Origin: Pholis gunnellus | Lineage: Eukaryota > Chordata > Actinopteri > Perciformes > Pholidae | NCBI GenBank assembly: GCA_910591455.2 | Contig: OU342816.1 | Location: 6,363,576 to 6,427,575 of the forward strand | Direction of reading: 5' to 3' | Length of the DNA: 64,000 nucleotides | Shown here: piece after piece, positions 1 to 13,100 of the stretch | How the letters are laid out: every line of letters begins with the position of its first letter | Position numbering within the stretch: the first letter of the stretch is position 1 | The notes under the pieces: model-generated | Database searches by the model: none | Seen by the model: only the letters and a program-made list of their open reading frames with translations | Told to the model about the DNA's origin: nothing | Made by a program: the position numbers and the translations under genes

Positions 1-3000
1 AAGAGATTACTGTTAAATTGATAAGCGATTATCTAATATGGATGGTCAATCAATGTGATATTTCATCCCCATAAAATATACAAATATTGTACGAATGCTT
101 TAATTAGGATTCTCATCAAATATAAGCCAGTTTAAATCTGGGTTATGCACTTGTACTTCTAAAACCACCTTGAAGAGCTAGTCACTAATATTAAAATGTG
201 AAAAAGATCATGCTTATCCAAACGTATCAACACACTATTCTGAGCAGGCTTTACATCTGAACTTTACAGGCAAGCACTTTACCGCAGTTTACAGCCTATC
301 TCCTGTCTGGTGCGCTTGTGTCATTTATACCAGCGGCTCTGCACCTCCTGACCTACATAAAAACGAGCAGCTCACGCACCAATATGCCAACAGTGGCGAT
401 GCAGATATAGTGGCTGATTTCCTGTGATGCTATGCAGGCTACATGGTCTCATGAAGGAGCAGGTTCTGCCTGCACTTGAGTGAAGTGAATGAAAACACAC
501 GACAGAGCGTCACCAGGTGACTGCTGTGCATCGTGTGAACTAGTGCGCACTAAAGCTTGCGTGGAAGGATTCACGGAGCCATTACAGACAGAAGTTTATC
601 AGTCTGTTACACTATTAGTTATGGTGCTCATTTTTCTTCACCAAGGTATCAAATTGATACATAACCGCTGTGACTGCAGGGCACGTATTTGTGTCACATT
701 AAAAAAAAATGACTCGGAGTATGAAAAGTGTGGCAGGAATTAATTTCAAAGCAGATGTGAGACATTCCTCTCCCCTCCCCTCTCAGACAGTTTCTTGCGT
801 TTGAGCCTATAAGGTTAAACAGCCAGTGTACCGCTGAGAGGTACAGGCTCAAACTGGTCTCGCCTCTCACTTCTTTTTTTTTATCGCTGCCTTAAACATG
901 TAAATGAAACAAGTTGAGGTTGCAACTTCCTCCTCATAGTTGTGACAGAGCAAAGAGGCCCCTCAGTCGTAAATAAATACGTTCTCGAATAATCTCTAAC
1001 ATTTCAAGCACCAGCCAAAAAAATAAAAATATACTTCATGCTGTATTTTTACACTCCTGTGAGCACAGGATGTTTTCTGCCTTTTTAAAAAAAAAAACCC
1101 TCTATCTTCCATTACGGCGATGAAGTGACGTGGTGCGAGTGTGAATGGTTGGTCCTGGTCTGCTTTCAGTGGCTCTAAATACCCTTGAGGGCACTTCTCC
1201 TGTAATAGCAACGCGAACAATGAGAAGGAGCCACTGCACCGCTTAATGGTTTAATGTATGTATGTCATAACTGAGTGGGACATTGTGATTAAGAACAACA
1301 AGCTCCAATGTATTTCTGAAAGGGGACATTATATAACGTTGAGGGATTTTTTTTTGTTGTCTAAATATAACAAATAGAAAGGTAAGTGTTCAGAGCAGAT
1401 GCTAACATAAAAAGGTTTCATGAAGGCAGCAGCTTCCACATATTTTTGGACTATTATATCAGGGTTTTGTTGTAAGAAATCAATTTCGTATTCTCTCTCT
1501 CCATAGAAAACACTATTAACTATCACAACATCGTTTATTCAAATAGGTCTAAAACATCATTCGACAAAGGTTTCGTTCTTTGTAATTGAAGCACCTGTTT
1601 TTTTTGTTCACCCTTTGACACTTTACACTCAGCACAGCTGATGGATTCTCTGAGGGGTTTCAGAAAGGATACTGACGACTATCATTCCTTTGTGTCATTT
1701 TTAAACTTTCATCATAATTGTTTTGTGCAGACAGTCGCTGTTCCAAAAATCATCCAGGGACATTTTTTTTAAAGCTTAAAAAAGGAGCCAACACGACTCT
1801 TTAGCCGCTGAGAATTAACTCCCCAAATGATAAAGAAAAAAAAATTCTCACTGAATATTTGTCATACTAATTTATCTCAACTGTGCAGTCTAATACTGGA
1901 CAACTAAAAAAGGGCAACAGCCTCGGAAAAAAAAAGGGCCAGAAACGTTCAGACCAGTGGCCAACTGGGGACAGGTGACAACAGAGAGCGCCAGCTAAGA
2001 GGATCCACCCAGAGGCTTAAACTGCCAGCATCCTGCCATTTGATGAGGAGAAGGCTCCGCCTGTCCAACTGCCTTCCTCGCTGAGCCCCCACGGGGAGCC
2101 TGCCGAGGGGTGTATCCGTGCAAAATGGCTCCAAATGAGAGGAATGATACGATGCTGACTCAGACCAGAAACTAAATCTGCCTGGTAACCTTGAAACATG
2201 TTCAGATCAAAGTCACTTTGCTCGTACCTACGCTGGATTTTGGACAAATGCACATACGTGAACAACCCTTGAATGGTGCAACTCAAACTGGAAGCACCTT
2301 TAGTCGTAACTTTTTTTTGTCACCTGCATTTTTCGTCGTATTGTCAAGCGAAGCCTGCTGATTGTTGACAGCTATTTGCTGAATCTGATGCTTTGTGGAC
2401 AGAGAGTCGTGTAAGGAGTCACAGTATTTATCAGTACAGAAACAGGACAAACAACGTGAGCTTAAGTTTAAATCCTGGCAGACGAACAGCATCAGGAGAT
2501 ATTAGCATAGATCTAGTGACTCAATCTTACCACACTACTGTGATGCTGCTAACAGACTGTCATCATCATTATTCAGTGTTAAGTAAACAGAGGCTATTCA
2601 CTTCTCCACTTGCATTTAAAAAGGGCAAAACAACAAAGCTCTCTTCTAGCATTCTTTGTATCTCTCTATGGTTTGGTTTCACAACAGTAATGACGGTTCT
2701 TGTTGTCAAGAGGTCACGTTTGGCCCAAGCACCGACTATTTTAATGGCTCCGATACACAACAAGCACCAAATCTGTATCCACAACATGACACACACATGT
2801 ACTGTACACACTCAAGCTCTCTTGGCTCTTGTTTGGTGCAGGAAATAAAAGTAGGCCGATCGATTCAAGAGCCTCCTCTGACTCCGCTCCCTCCTACTCA
2901 ACCCAGAATAGTACAACAGAAGAAGACTTTCATGAGAAAAGACACCCCTCGGTTGTAAATCTTTGCACTCAGAAAAGCAGAACTCTTGTGCATGTAGCTA

Positions 3001-3250
3001 TTTTTGGGTCATGGACATTTCAGTTTATTTCTATGAGCTTGTACTACAAAAAGCAGGAGAGTATTTTTGGATTTGTTCCGAGTTTCACATATTAAGCGTG
3101 TCAAAGAGCTGTGTGTGTGTGTGTGGCTGCTGGACTGCAGAACGACAGAGGGCCAATAGATTCATGCAGAAAACTTCATGAGGACGGACCGTTAAGTGTG
3201 TCCGGACCAGATCAAAATGTGCTTATGCCCTGGATGTCCAAGTATCCAAA
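1..3250. other. Intergenic DNA, no gene seen
   Basis: AT-rich sequence with only short, overlapping open frames that lack splice signals or family resemblance. A somewhat more GC-rich block lies near 1960-2290, and a short (GT)n run near 3110-3125. I see no exon that I could defend on either strand. It could be flanking or intronic DNA of a gene outside the window. Confidence 0.6.
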
Positions 3251-3254
3251 CTGG

Positions 3255-3525
3255 AGCAAAAACGATTAAATCAATTAATCAACTGCAACCATTTGGATTA
3301 CTGATTAATCGTTTTAATCATTTATCAAATAAAAATTCCATTCTGTGATTCCACTATCGTAAACTAAATAAGTTTTAGACATTTGGTCGAACAAAACAAG
3401 CCATGTGAATGTCAGCTTGCTCTAGGAAATGATGATGTTAGCAGCCAAACTATTGAGCGATTAATTGAGAACGACAGATTAATCAATAATGTAAATTCTG
3501 AAAATAAATAGTTAGTCCGGCCCGA
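3255..3525. repeat. Teleost interspersed repeat with TTAATC/GATTAA ends
   Basis: The block starts with alternating GATTAA/TTAATC words (3265-3315), has a middle part containing the phrase TTTGGTCGAACAAAACAAG, and ends with ATTGAGCGATTAATTGAG and AGATTAATCAATAAT before TAGTTAGTC. This word order matches a very common dispersed repeat of fish genomes that I know by sight; its formal class is not certain to me. The copy is diverged and non-coding. A short fragment of what looks like the same family lies at 7391-7426. Confidence 0.75.
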
Positions 3526-5015
3526 ATTCACGCAACTCTTATCACTTCTCACCAACATAGAAAGCAGTAACTCCTAACTCATAGCAGGCAGACGTGTTAT
3601 TCATATTCATTCATGTAATTGTTTGAGGTGATTAAATTATGGAAAATAATGAAAACCAACTGGCAGTAATTGATAAACTGCTTTACCACAAGAGCACATA
3701 TCAATCAGTTTGACTTAGAAAACACGTGGAGCGAGGGGGATATATCAAGCAGTTTTGTTTGGCAAAAAAATTCCATCATTAAATTTTCATGGAGATAGAT
3801 ACCAAATCATGGACTACAGGGGGCACAATGGCTTCAGTTATTCTGCTATTATTAGGCCTTACAATGAAATTTACACTATCTGTATAATAACACACCAGTA
3901 TGCTGGATTAGGGTACGGATAGTGTTTGATAGATATACCGTTTGACTGAAGATTGGACTAATTAGATATTCATCTCTATAAATGCAGCACAGTGGATGGC
4001 AGCAGAACAAAAGTCGACACAAGCTGAGTTGGATGAATAGGCGGCATAGCGTTGGCCCCGTTATATCAGTGCACTTCATGCTGACACACGTATCATTTAA
4101 CATAAAAGTATGACTGTGGCTACAGTAAAACAAGGTGCATTCAAAGTTCACCCTGATGAAAAAACATTGCACCCTCCAGCCGGCCTCGCCATCCAAGTCA
4201 CATTCAGTTATCACCCGTCCTTCCTCCCATCATCTGCAGGTCAAACTGCCTCTTATTGTTTCAAATGCTAACGTCAACCACAGCGAATACCACACTGAAC
4301 GAGGAGCCGTGCGGCTCAATGTAAATTAAATGACCCGTCCTTTGAGTGCACTGGCTTATGTAAGCTGCTTGTCCACTCCCCCCCCCCATCCCTCCCCCCA
4401 GCTCTCCATCCCTTCCTTTCTTACCATTCAGCAGCCTTATCCATCCCCTAAAAACCCTAACGTCTCGTAAACACACAGCCCCATCCGAAACTGGAGAGTG
4501 CAGGGGGTGGTGAGGAGGGGGGGGGGAGCCTGACTCCCCGCATCCCTCATTTTCTCTGCCACCTTGAAAACAACACCCCAATTCTGGTTGTGGTTCTCCA
4601 TTCCATCATTGTTTGTGCACATCACATGCAGCCCTGTTACAATGCTCTTCATCCACACAAATCCCCTGCTGCACAACGCAGACTGATGGCCTTTTATTCA
4701 TCCTTCAATATATGTATCTAGACAAAAAAAAAAAATCCTGCTCCTCTTTTTGTTGCTGCATCTTCTTTCTCTCTGTCTCTCTTTCATTCTCTCAGTGTCC
4801 CTCCATCTATCTCCCTCCCCTCTCCTCCTCCCTCCACCTTGCCCTCATCTCGGAGTCCTGCAGCCACAAGCGCTCCGCGGCGAGGTTTCGCAGTGGCTTC
4901 TTGACAATGTCACAACACCGTTTTTTAAGACAATCCTGCCTCGTTGGGAGGGTGCACAATGGAGAGAGACAGGGGAGATGATGGGGGGTTTAGTGTAGGG
5001 GGTGGAGAGGAGGAC

Positions 5016-5043
5016 GGGAGGGAGGGAGGGAGGGAGGGAGGGG
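5016..5043. repeat. (GGGA)n tandem tract
   Basis: Short tandem run of GGGA units inside a purine-rich stretch. It is non-coding and G-rich enough to be a potential quadruplex former. Confidence 0.85.
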
Positions 5044-5751
5044 GAGGCCGGGGATGAAATGCGACAAAGGTTGCGAGCTGGATTCCAATCTACAATGTCG
5101 CGTGTAAATGGCATAAACAGGGCTCCCTGGGTAAAATGCATTTTTAAAGAGCTGACAACGACACAGCGGGCAGAGAGGCAGAGGGAGGACAAACTGGATG
5201 GTGATATGATAATGCCAAGCCATTATTTCATATCCTCTATCGCTCTCATACATTGTCTCTGGTTGGATTGTGTGAGCATAAGCATGCCTGTACAGAGGTA
5301 TGTGGCACACACGGTGTGCGGATCCATCCATCTGAATTCATTATCGTCAGAAAGAGGACACGGGGGGAGGCTGGAATGTGAATTCTCCGTGATCTCAATA
5401 CAGAAAAGAAAAGGCTTACCTCCACATTTCAGCTCTGCTCGACCCTGCCTTGTTTCATCCTGTTCCTCTCTGCCGACTCCCTCCCCTTCTCTCCCCATGA
5501 CAGCATTTTTCTGCTATCTATCTCCACGGTGAGGCTCTTTCTCCTCCTCTCCTTCAGTTCCTCCTGTCTGCCGTTCTCTTCCTCTCTCCAAAAATACGAC
5601 GACACACGCACACACACTTCCCGATCTCTGTGTCTACCGGCTCTTCTATTCTGTTGGTTAAGTCAAGAGGCAGGTTGATTTGTGCCGTCCTCCTCCCTCT
5701 TGCGCTGATTCTATTCCATTCACATCACACTAAAGCCAACCCCCTCTTTCT

Positions 5752-5754
<3 letters not shown>

Positions 5755-5839
<85 letters not shown>
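5755..5839. repeat. (CT)n microsatellite
   Basis: About 85 bases of nearly perfect CT dinucleotide, followed directly by a short CA run. It lies in a wider pyrimidine-rich tract. The long open frames seen across it (Leu-Ser or Glu-Arg repeats) are products of the dinucleotide and not genes. Confidence 0.97.
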
Positions 5840-5846
<7 letters not shown>

Positions 5847-7390
5847 GCTTCACCCGGCCTCTCTCTCCTCCCCCCTCCCCGTCTCCTTGTCAGAGCGAGG
5901 TTGAGGCAGCGACGGACAGCAGCGGCCAAGAGGAGAGCTCTCTGTGTCTTCAACTGAGCATTCAAAATGCTTCAGGGGCAGGAACGAAAATTAAAAAATG
6001 TGCTGAATCGAGGACTCAAGATTTCCCATACAATAACATGACACGCAAAAGCAGAAGTGTGAAAGATAAGATGATGATGCAACGTTGTTTTAAGATAGTC
6101 ACCGCTCACGGTCTTTATTTTACTATATTATTACTGGAAACAGGCACTTGCAATATCAAACGCGTTCATTTAGTCTTATTTGTCTTTGCCAAAACCGACA
6201 TTTCTGCACGAGAGAGATAAAGGCTCACAAGCACTGAGGTGCAAAGGTGAAAATGGCAGTGTGTGTGTGTGTGTGTGTGTGTCTGTGACAGTTTGTTTAT
6301 TTGTAGAGACATCTGCGTACTCCCCAACGTGTGGGTCGAGACCATAACAAACAATCAACCTGCTTAACAATGAGAGCGCGGGAGTGTGACAACATAGCTC
6401 GCCTTTTCCTTTCCCATCAGCCACGGCCTCTTAAAAAGCACATACCTGAGAATCTGGATAAACCACTTAATGGTGGTCAGGAGAGGAGAGGAGTCGTGCT
6501 GCTTAACTTACACTGCAGCAGAGCCAAGTGTCCGGCACCATCCCCCTAATTAGTGCATGGAGTCCCGTCCTGGCCGCACCATATGGCTGTGTGTGTGTGT
6601 GTGTGTGTGTTAGCAGGTCAATGGCTCTGGTCTGGGGAGCGGGGGAGGAGAGGTTGGTGGTGGTGTGTGCCTTGAAGAGATAAGAGAATTAACAGGGGCA
6701 CTAGTTGATAGTAGAAAAACAGTTTTCTTAAAAGCAAGCATACCTCGGTGTGTGTGTGTGTTCGTCAGCAGTGGCTCATGAGGTGTTTTTAGAGTTTGTC
6801 GCCTCCTCTGGTGTTTTAATCTGAAATAATAAGCCAATAAAACACAATTCATCGCCTCATATGCAAGTGAGTTAGAAAGTTCATACACTCAAACCAATTG
6901 AAACGTCACATAACATTTCCAAGTGACAATACAGAGTTTATGGTTATTTTACACACATTAAGAAAATGTAAATATTCTGACTGGTTGGAGACGGTCTAAA
7001 ATGATGTCCCGTTGTGATACCATTAATACAATCTACACTTGACCAACTGGTATTTATAACAGTGTGATTGTAAGCATGATTTGTGATGGTCGGAGCCTCT
7101 CAAACTGACACCAGAGCTCGTTTTGGACCGTCGGTGCAACAGAGACACCGTGTGGAAATGTTCCACCAAGACCGCGCTTAAAGGTTCTTCTCTGCCGAGA
7201 AACACATCTGTCTTTCTTAAGTTGCGTATCTTTTACGACACATTACGTTTTATGGGACATCACGTGCTGGAAACGTGTGGTTTGAAACAATGGCAGAAAA
7301 TTGGCGATACTGAGCCATCATCAGTAATATAAAATATTATAAACACCAAATCAGCTGTTTTGCTCTAAAAATAGTTTAATTTCTTGTTGC

Positions 7391-7426
7391 TTTAATAGAT
7401 TAATCGACTCATCTTTTCAGCTCTGG
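7391..7426. repeat. Fragment of the TTAATCGA-type interspersed repeat
   Basis: The words TTTAATAGATTAATCGACTC and TTTTCAGCTCTG match one end of the same common teleost repeat as the block at 3255-3525. Only this end is recognisable. Confidence 0.5.
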
Positions 7427-8121
7427 TGTATATATATATATATTCTTGTGAGTAAAAATACCAGAAGCCATACTTGGATCCCAGAGGTCCAGATAACACA
7501 AACTCTACCACCAGCCAGGAATGAAGATGAGGAAATGTACTAAACGTCAGAAAGCTGCCCAAATGAGTAATGTGGTGAGGATATTAGATTAGTGTGAAAC
7601 TCTTCTCGGCCCTCGTGGGGGGCTGGTGTGGCTCTGCCAGGTGCAGAAAGAAAATAGGTGTGAGGTGATGTTGGGAGCGGTTTCACCAGAGCTGAGAGGC
7701 GGATAATTCAACCCGACTTGCTAAAGTTAAAGCGGCGCCAAGCAGACCCAACAGATTTATATGCCCCTGCAGAGGAAGTTAATGAAGGTTTCACACCGTC
7801 AACTGTTTGCCGACCTGGTTCTGTCCAGCTGCAACGCTGTGGGTCAGCAGCAGCAATGAACTAGAAGAAACGTTGTATTAACTTGCAGTGCTGAGATAAG
7901 ATATTTAAAGAGTTATGAATCTACCTGTAGCTTGGATCACCGAGTCTGATCCACTGCAGGCGTCCGTGTGTTGTTCAAATGTCCTCAGTCTCTCAGCAGC
8001 TGTAATAGAATTACAATAGTGAGGTTTCTTTTCAACAAACACCCCTCTTGCTTAATTTTAGCTTGTGGTTTGAACTTTGTTAATGCAAATTTGGCACCAA
8101 CAGGGAGGGAGAATCACAATG

Positions 8122-8137
8122 CCGCCCCCTGGTGGCC
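8122..8137 (-). promoter_or_regulatory. CTCF-like site
   Basis: On the minus strand the bases read GGCCACCAGGGGGCGG, a close match to the vertebrate CTCF core consensus (CCASYAGRKGGCR). Such sequences also occur inside dispersed repeats, so occupancy is unproven. Confidence 0.45.
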
Positions 8138-9053
8138 ATTAAACAGACTTGCAGTAAGAAGAGAACCTGAAACCGCTTTCATGAGCGGTATCCAGATTGT
8201 GTCGATTTCATCTTTGGGTTTTCCAGATGATAATCTCTCACATTACGACCAGACCCAAGTTATATTCTACACATGGCTCTGCATGGATAATATTCATTTT
8301 ACTGCTTTGATTTTAACATCAGGTGATCTCTACACTGATGTTGGTGACATTCATCAAACATTGGGTTCATTTCTCACCTGTACAGTTGAAGCTCTCTGCC
8401 ATTAAAGATAATGCACACCGAATGGGGAAAACACACATTTAAGACACATTTTATGTTTTTTAAGATAGTTTTTTTTATCAATGCAATAACCTTTTTTTTT
8501 AATATCAAACGGTGAAATCAAACTGTCAACTGTTTCACTTAAAGATTTACTAAATCCTTTGAACAGGGTCATTTTAACAACCTTTGTGACATGTAAACAT
8601 AAAACACAAACTGAAAGTAAGATACCATTTTTTATGTCTTTTCCTGTTGATATTGTGCAGCCAGTTAGTTTACATTAAGTAAAAAAAGACATGAAAGACA
8701 ACTGTACACTAAATTTACATTCCTCTAACAGTTCAACATGGCTTCTGTCTTTAAGCTTTTTTCTCTTTTACACAATCAGGTCCAGTATGTACAGTAACGG
8801 GGAACATACGCATCAACTTAGGGAACTGATTTGTCTCATTGCAAACCCATGATTATGACACTGAAGTATATTTAAAAAAAAAGGAAGAATCACCTGAATG
8901 ATCACAAAGAGCATAAATACTTCCAACTATTTAAAACAGGGAAATGAAAGCAGACTACTGTAAAAGATAAACCTGAATTGTCCACGTTGGCTCTTAAGCA
9001 ACATTAACGGTCGATCTGGTCTAGTTCTGAAATGTGTGTCTGCATCAAAGCTG

Positions 9054-9059
9054 TTTATT
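9054..9059 (-). terminator. Candidate kat5 poly(A) signal
   Basis: Reverse-strand AATAAA about 1.1 kb past the kat5 stop codon. I did not find a perfect reverse AATAAA closer to the stop. This is a motif-only assignment. Confidence 0.35.
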
Positions 9060-10187
9060 TAAATACATGTATGTTTCTTTGTTTTTTTACAGGTGAGCCA
9101 TATTATTACTAGAACATTTCTGTCCTCGCTGTTCGTTGAAAGATAACAAAAAAAAATGAATATTTCAGGCACTGGAGGAGAATCACAATAAACTGAAAGT
9201 TACTATCTGTGCGCAGAGATGAGAATTAGAATTTTTGTGCTGCCAAAACAGATCCTAAAATTGGTTTTCTTTTGCCTTCTCACCATTTACAATCTCACAA
9301 TACACTTCTCAATTTCTCTGTTAATAAGTGTAACTTGTCTATCAGTAGGTATTGTATTTCATAACAATTCACACTTGTGTGGGTCCAGGAAGAGGTGTTT
9401 GAGACGTTTTGAATCCTGCACTTTGTACATAAATGTGTACTCAAAGTAGAACGTGAAGACGAGATGATGGAGCGCTGTCCCGTCGTTTAAGGAGCGCTTT
9501 GAGTCTTGTACTTCTGTCATCGACTGAGGTTTCTGAAATATGATTTGTATGACTGAAGCGATGATGTTGGAAAGTGTCACACATGGAATTTGACATTTTT
9601 GGGGGGTACATGAATAATTTTGACAACATTTTGACGCCACTTCTTCAAGTGGCAGATACAAAGGATGTAGACAAAAATCACACTTGGAACAAAACCACCT
9701 TTCCTTGTTGAATTTAAGGAAAACAAATCCCCGTTTGTGGTCTTTACATAATGTGGACTCGTGAACAGAGGAAGTGAATCACTGAAGAACTACAAAACCG
9801 TCTCCATTAGGTGGTCTGCAAATTTACACTATTAAACAAACGCACTGTCGGTCATGAACGGGATCTTTTACACAGTAGAAGGTGTGGTGTATATTTTGGC
9901 GGCGTCACGGTTAACCAGTCTCTTTTTTTGTCCTCAAAGCTTGAGAGCTTTTTAAATTCACAATATACAAGGAATATTCACAATAAAAGTTTTTGCATCT
10001 CAAAGTGACAATTTATGTTCGTTGTGTCTTATCTGAAAAAAAAGAGTCCCGGGTTCAACCAGGTTTTGCGGTTCTACGAGAGAAACCTGGACAAAAACCT
10101 CGATCTGATCCACGGTTGGCTTCAAGTCTGCTATCTGGCGGTTTGGGGGTGGGGGGGTGTGGGTGTTCAGTGAACCTGGCCGGGGCT

Positions 10188-13100
10188 CTACCACTTGCCC
10201 CTCTTGCTCCAGTCCTTAGGTGTGAAGTGAAGGCATTTTGGATCTATGCGCAAGTGTCTCTTCTGCATCGCTCTTTCGTGACCGTCCACAATGTCTTCTG
10301 AGAGAGTCAGGATGTACTGGCCCTAGATTCAAGAGACAAAAAAAAATAAGAATCAAACTTAAAATAACCACATCTGGCTACTTCAATATGTGATCCGAGT
10401 AGAGACCACTAGTGCATTATATCAGCCGTCTGTGCTTTGGCATCAGTGATACATTTTTAAAAACTAAAACCTTTTTCTGTTATTTGATAGAAGAAATAAA
10501 CAATGCTTCTCCCCATCACCACATTAAAAACATGAACAAATGAAACAAGAGTCTCATGGAAAGCTGAGTAAAGACTAATGACAGGAAGTGTGGAGGATCC
10601 GTGTTTTTTCTACCGCTCTAATGTTTCACAGTGGATGGAATCTAATGACCAAGTAGAAGGCAGAAACATCCCCCCAAAACACGCAAAAACATTGAATTTA
10701 CACAGCGAAGTTGTTGATTGACACACCGCCACGCTGCAGATGCGATGACAAAGGGCAGGGCTGAGGATGAAGGAAACAAAAAAGGGAACACGGCGTTGGT
10801 CTCTCACCTTGTAATAGTTGATGAGGTTTAGGTACTGAAGCGTTGAAATGACGTCTTCTTTCTTTACACTTGTGATCTCGCTGATCTCACTGGAGGGTCA
10901 AAAGAAAAAGGGAGCCAATCATTAAACTGCTGCAATGAAAAATGACTCTTAGGAAACAATTAAACCAACAAGAGTATGCTTGATTGTTAAAGTATCCAAC
11001 CGAACAACCCAGACCTGTGTCGCCAACAATCTAAAATACCAACCCGAGCTTTAAAACATTGAGATGAAATGCCACGAGTCACATACTTGATTGTAATCTG
11101 CGGCCTTTCTCCATTGTCGGGTTTAAGGTCCATGAGAATTTCCAAGATGGTCTGGGACCAGTAGGACCGATAGGACAAAAGACCGAGGTCAGAAAGTGGC
11201 TTCTCAGGCGTCCCCGTCTTCCCCTCTACCTTGGACAGCTCGTAACCTGACAAAAAAACACACACAGTGTGAGGTGAGCGCAGAAAACGTATTTGAATGT
11301 GCGTATATTTACCGGCACTGTGCCACTGTTTTAGATTCTGCACTTACTGAACTCAATGAGCAGTTTGCCGTAGCCTCTCCGCTGGTAGGGAGGCAACGTC
11401 AGGATGCAGGCTACGTTATAATCTTCAGTCGACTCTTTTTCCTGCACAAAGAAAAATTGAAGTTTTGTTTGGGAACCCCGGTTTAAACAGGAGACTGTTT
11501 CAGGACTGTACATACACACGGTACCAGAAGTTAAAAAGAGTTTTGCATCAGTTGTTTACCTTAGAGAAGTAGCCCACTATGTGGAAGCCTTTGGAGTCAT
11601 ACTCTGTCATTACATAGAAGAGGAAAGGGTCTGTGTCGTAATACAAGGTTTTGTGGTCCAGGAAACACTTCGCAAGTAAACACAGGTTCTGGGAATAAGT
11701 CTGGAAAACAATGACAGACATGTATCAATCAAAAACAAATACATGCTGTAAGAAATGTTTTGAGGAGAGAGACAAACATCCCCCCATCACTTACTTTGTT
11801 TTTCCTGCCGTCAATCTCAAAAAAGGAGATGGTGCCTTTGCGGTAGATCTCGTTGCCTGGAGGATGTCTCAGATTACATTTCGTCTGTCAAAAGACGCAA
11901 AACACGAGAAGATGAGCTCCACGTGCAGCAAGAGATTCAGGGCTTAAGATAGTGACATACTGATGATTCTTACCAAATGCCTCTGGAGACACTTCAGGCT
12001 TTTGAGGTACTTGAGACAGAATTCACAGAGGTAGAGGATGGGCAAAGCGGTGAGTTCCTGTGGGTACGGCGAGAAGTACCAGGGCTTCAGTCTGTGGCGT
12101 CCTAACTCTATACACTCGATGTTTTTCATCCGGGTGACGATGTCGTCGTGGCTGCGGTCGGACACCAGACTGCCCGTCATGCGGGGTGCAGACGGGATGC
12201 CGTCGGAGCTGTCTTGGGAATCCTGGAGGTAAACAATGTGACACATTTGACACACTTACTGCAGCTATTTTCATGCAGATAAACATTGTGTTAAAACAAA
12301 ACGCTGCTTGATCAGATGGAGCATAATGTACTTTAAGAGTTCTACACATTTAGATTTCGTTAAATAAGTAACATGATTAACACACCTCTGTTCTATTAAA
12401 CGCACTAAACGCACAGCAACATACAGTCAACATGTGATAATAACACTGACCTCTGGTGGTGGTAGAAAGACGCTGGCACTTTGAGGGTTGTTATACTGCA
12501 AAACCTTTATCATCTAGCAGGAAAAAGACACAGAAATCAGGCTTATGGTTCGTATTTACACTAAACAGTTTGGTTACGAGGCCGATTGAAAGCAATGTTG
12601 AACTTTAGTTTTTGTGGATTAAAAGGTTGGCTCATCGGGAGCCAGCGCTAGTGACAATCATAAGTAGTGATGGAGATGTTAATGAAGGAGGAAAAGAGCA
12701 AACACAGACGTCAGACCAATGATTTCATGAGGGTTTGACGGATTGTTTTGTTAACTAACATGATAAACCCACCGGCCACTGTCATCAGCTAAACTGAATA
12801 TAACAGCTGAGCTGCTCGTGTTAAGGAGCTTGACAGAGTGAAAAGAAACCCTGAAAATAAAGGTCTGACCTGCTTTGTTTGGACATTTTTCTGTCTCATT
12901 TAGTGACATTAAATATTTTTTGTGTGTGTATAACTACCTTGTTACATGTACGTATTTAAAGTTACAATCAGTTGTTCTGCTCTTGAGTCTCTCAAAAACA
13001 AACAACATACATTTGAGATCATATTGCGATAGATCGTTACATCTTGTAACACAAAATTAATTAAAATTGTTTTTTTGTATAATAGGCTTGAAAATGACTC

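Larger units (their letters stand above)
3526..10187. other. Intergenic DNA with low-complexity tracts; kat5 3'UTR at the right end
   Basis: Contains a pyrimidine-rich tract around 4740-5900, several (GT)n runs (6259-6282, 6589-6610, 6751-6762) and AT-rich DNA. Open frames inside it, such as 5630-6220 and 7968-8405, consist of repeat or lack coding features. The right-hand part, from roughly 9050 up to 10187, is probably the kat5 3'UTR, because kat5 ends at 10188 on the minus strand and a reverse AATAAA lies at 9054-9059. Confidence 0.5.

Noticed and set aside
5630..6220. 196-codon open frame on the plus strand
   Set aside because: Its core is the (CT)n array read as Leu-Ser; the flanks have no family resemblance.
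7968..8405. 145-codon open frame on the plus strand
   Set aside because: No domain, odd composition, and it includes a sequence (CCGCCCCCTGGTGGCC) often seen in non-coding fish DNA; no splice support.
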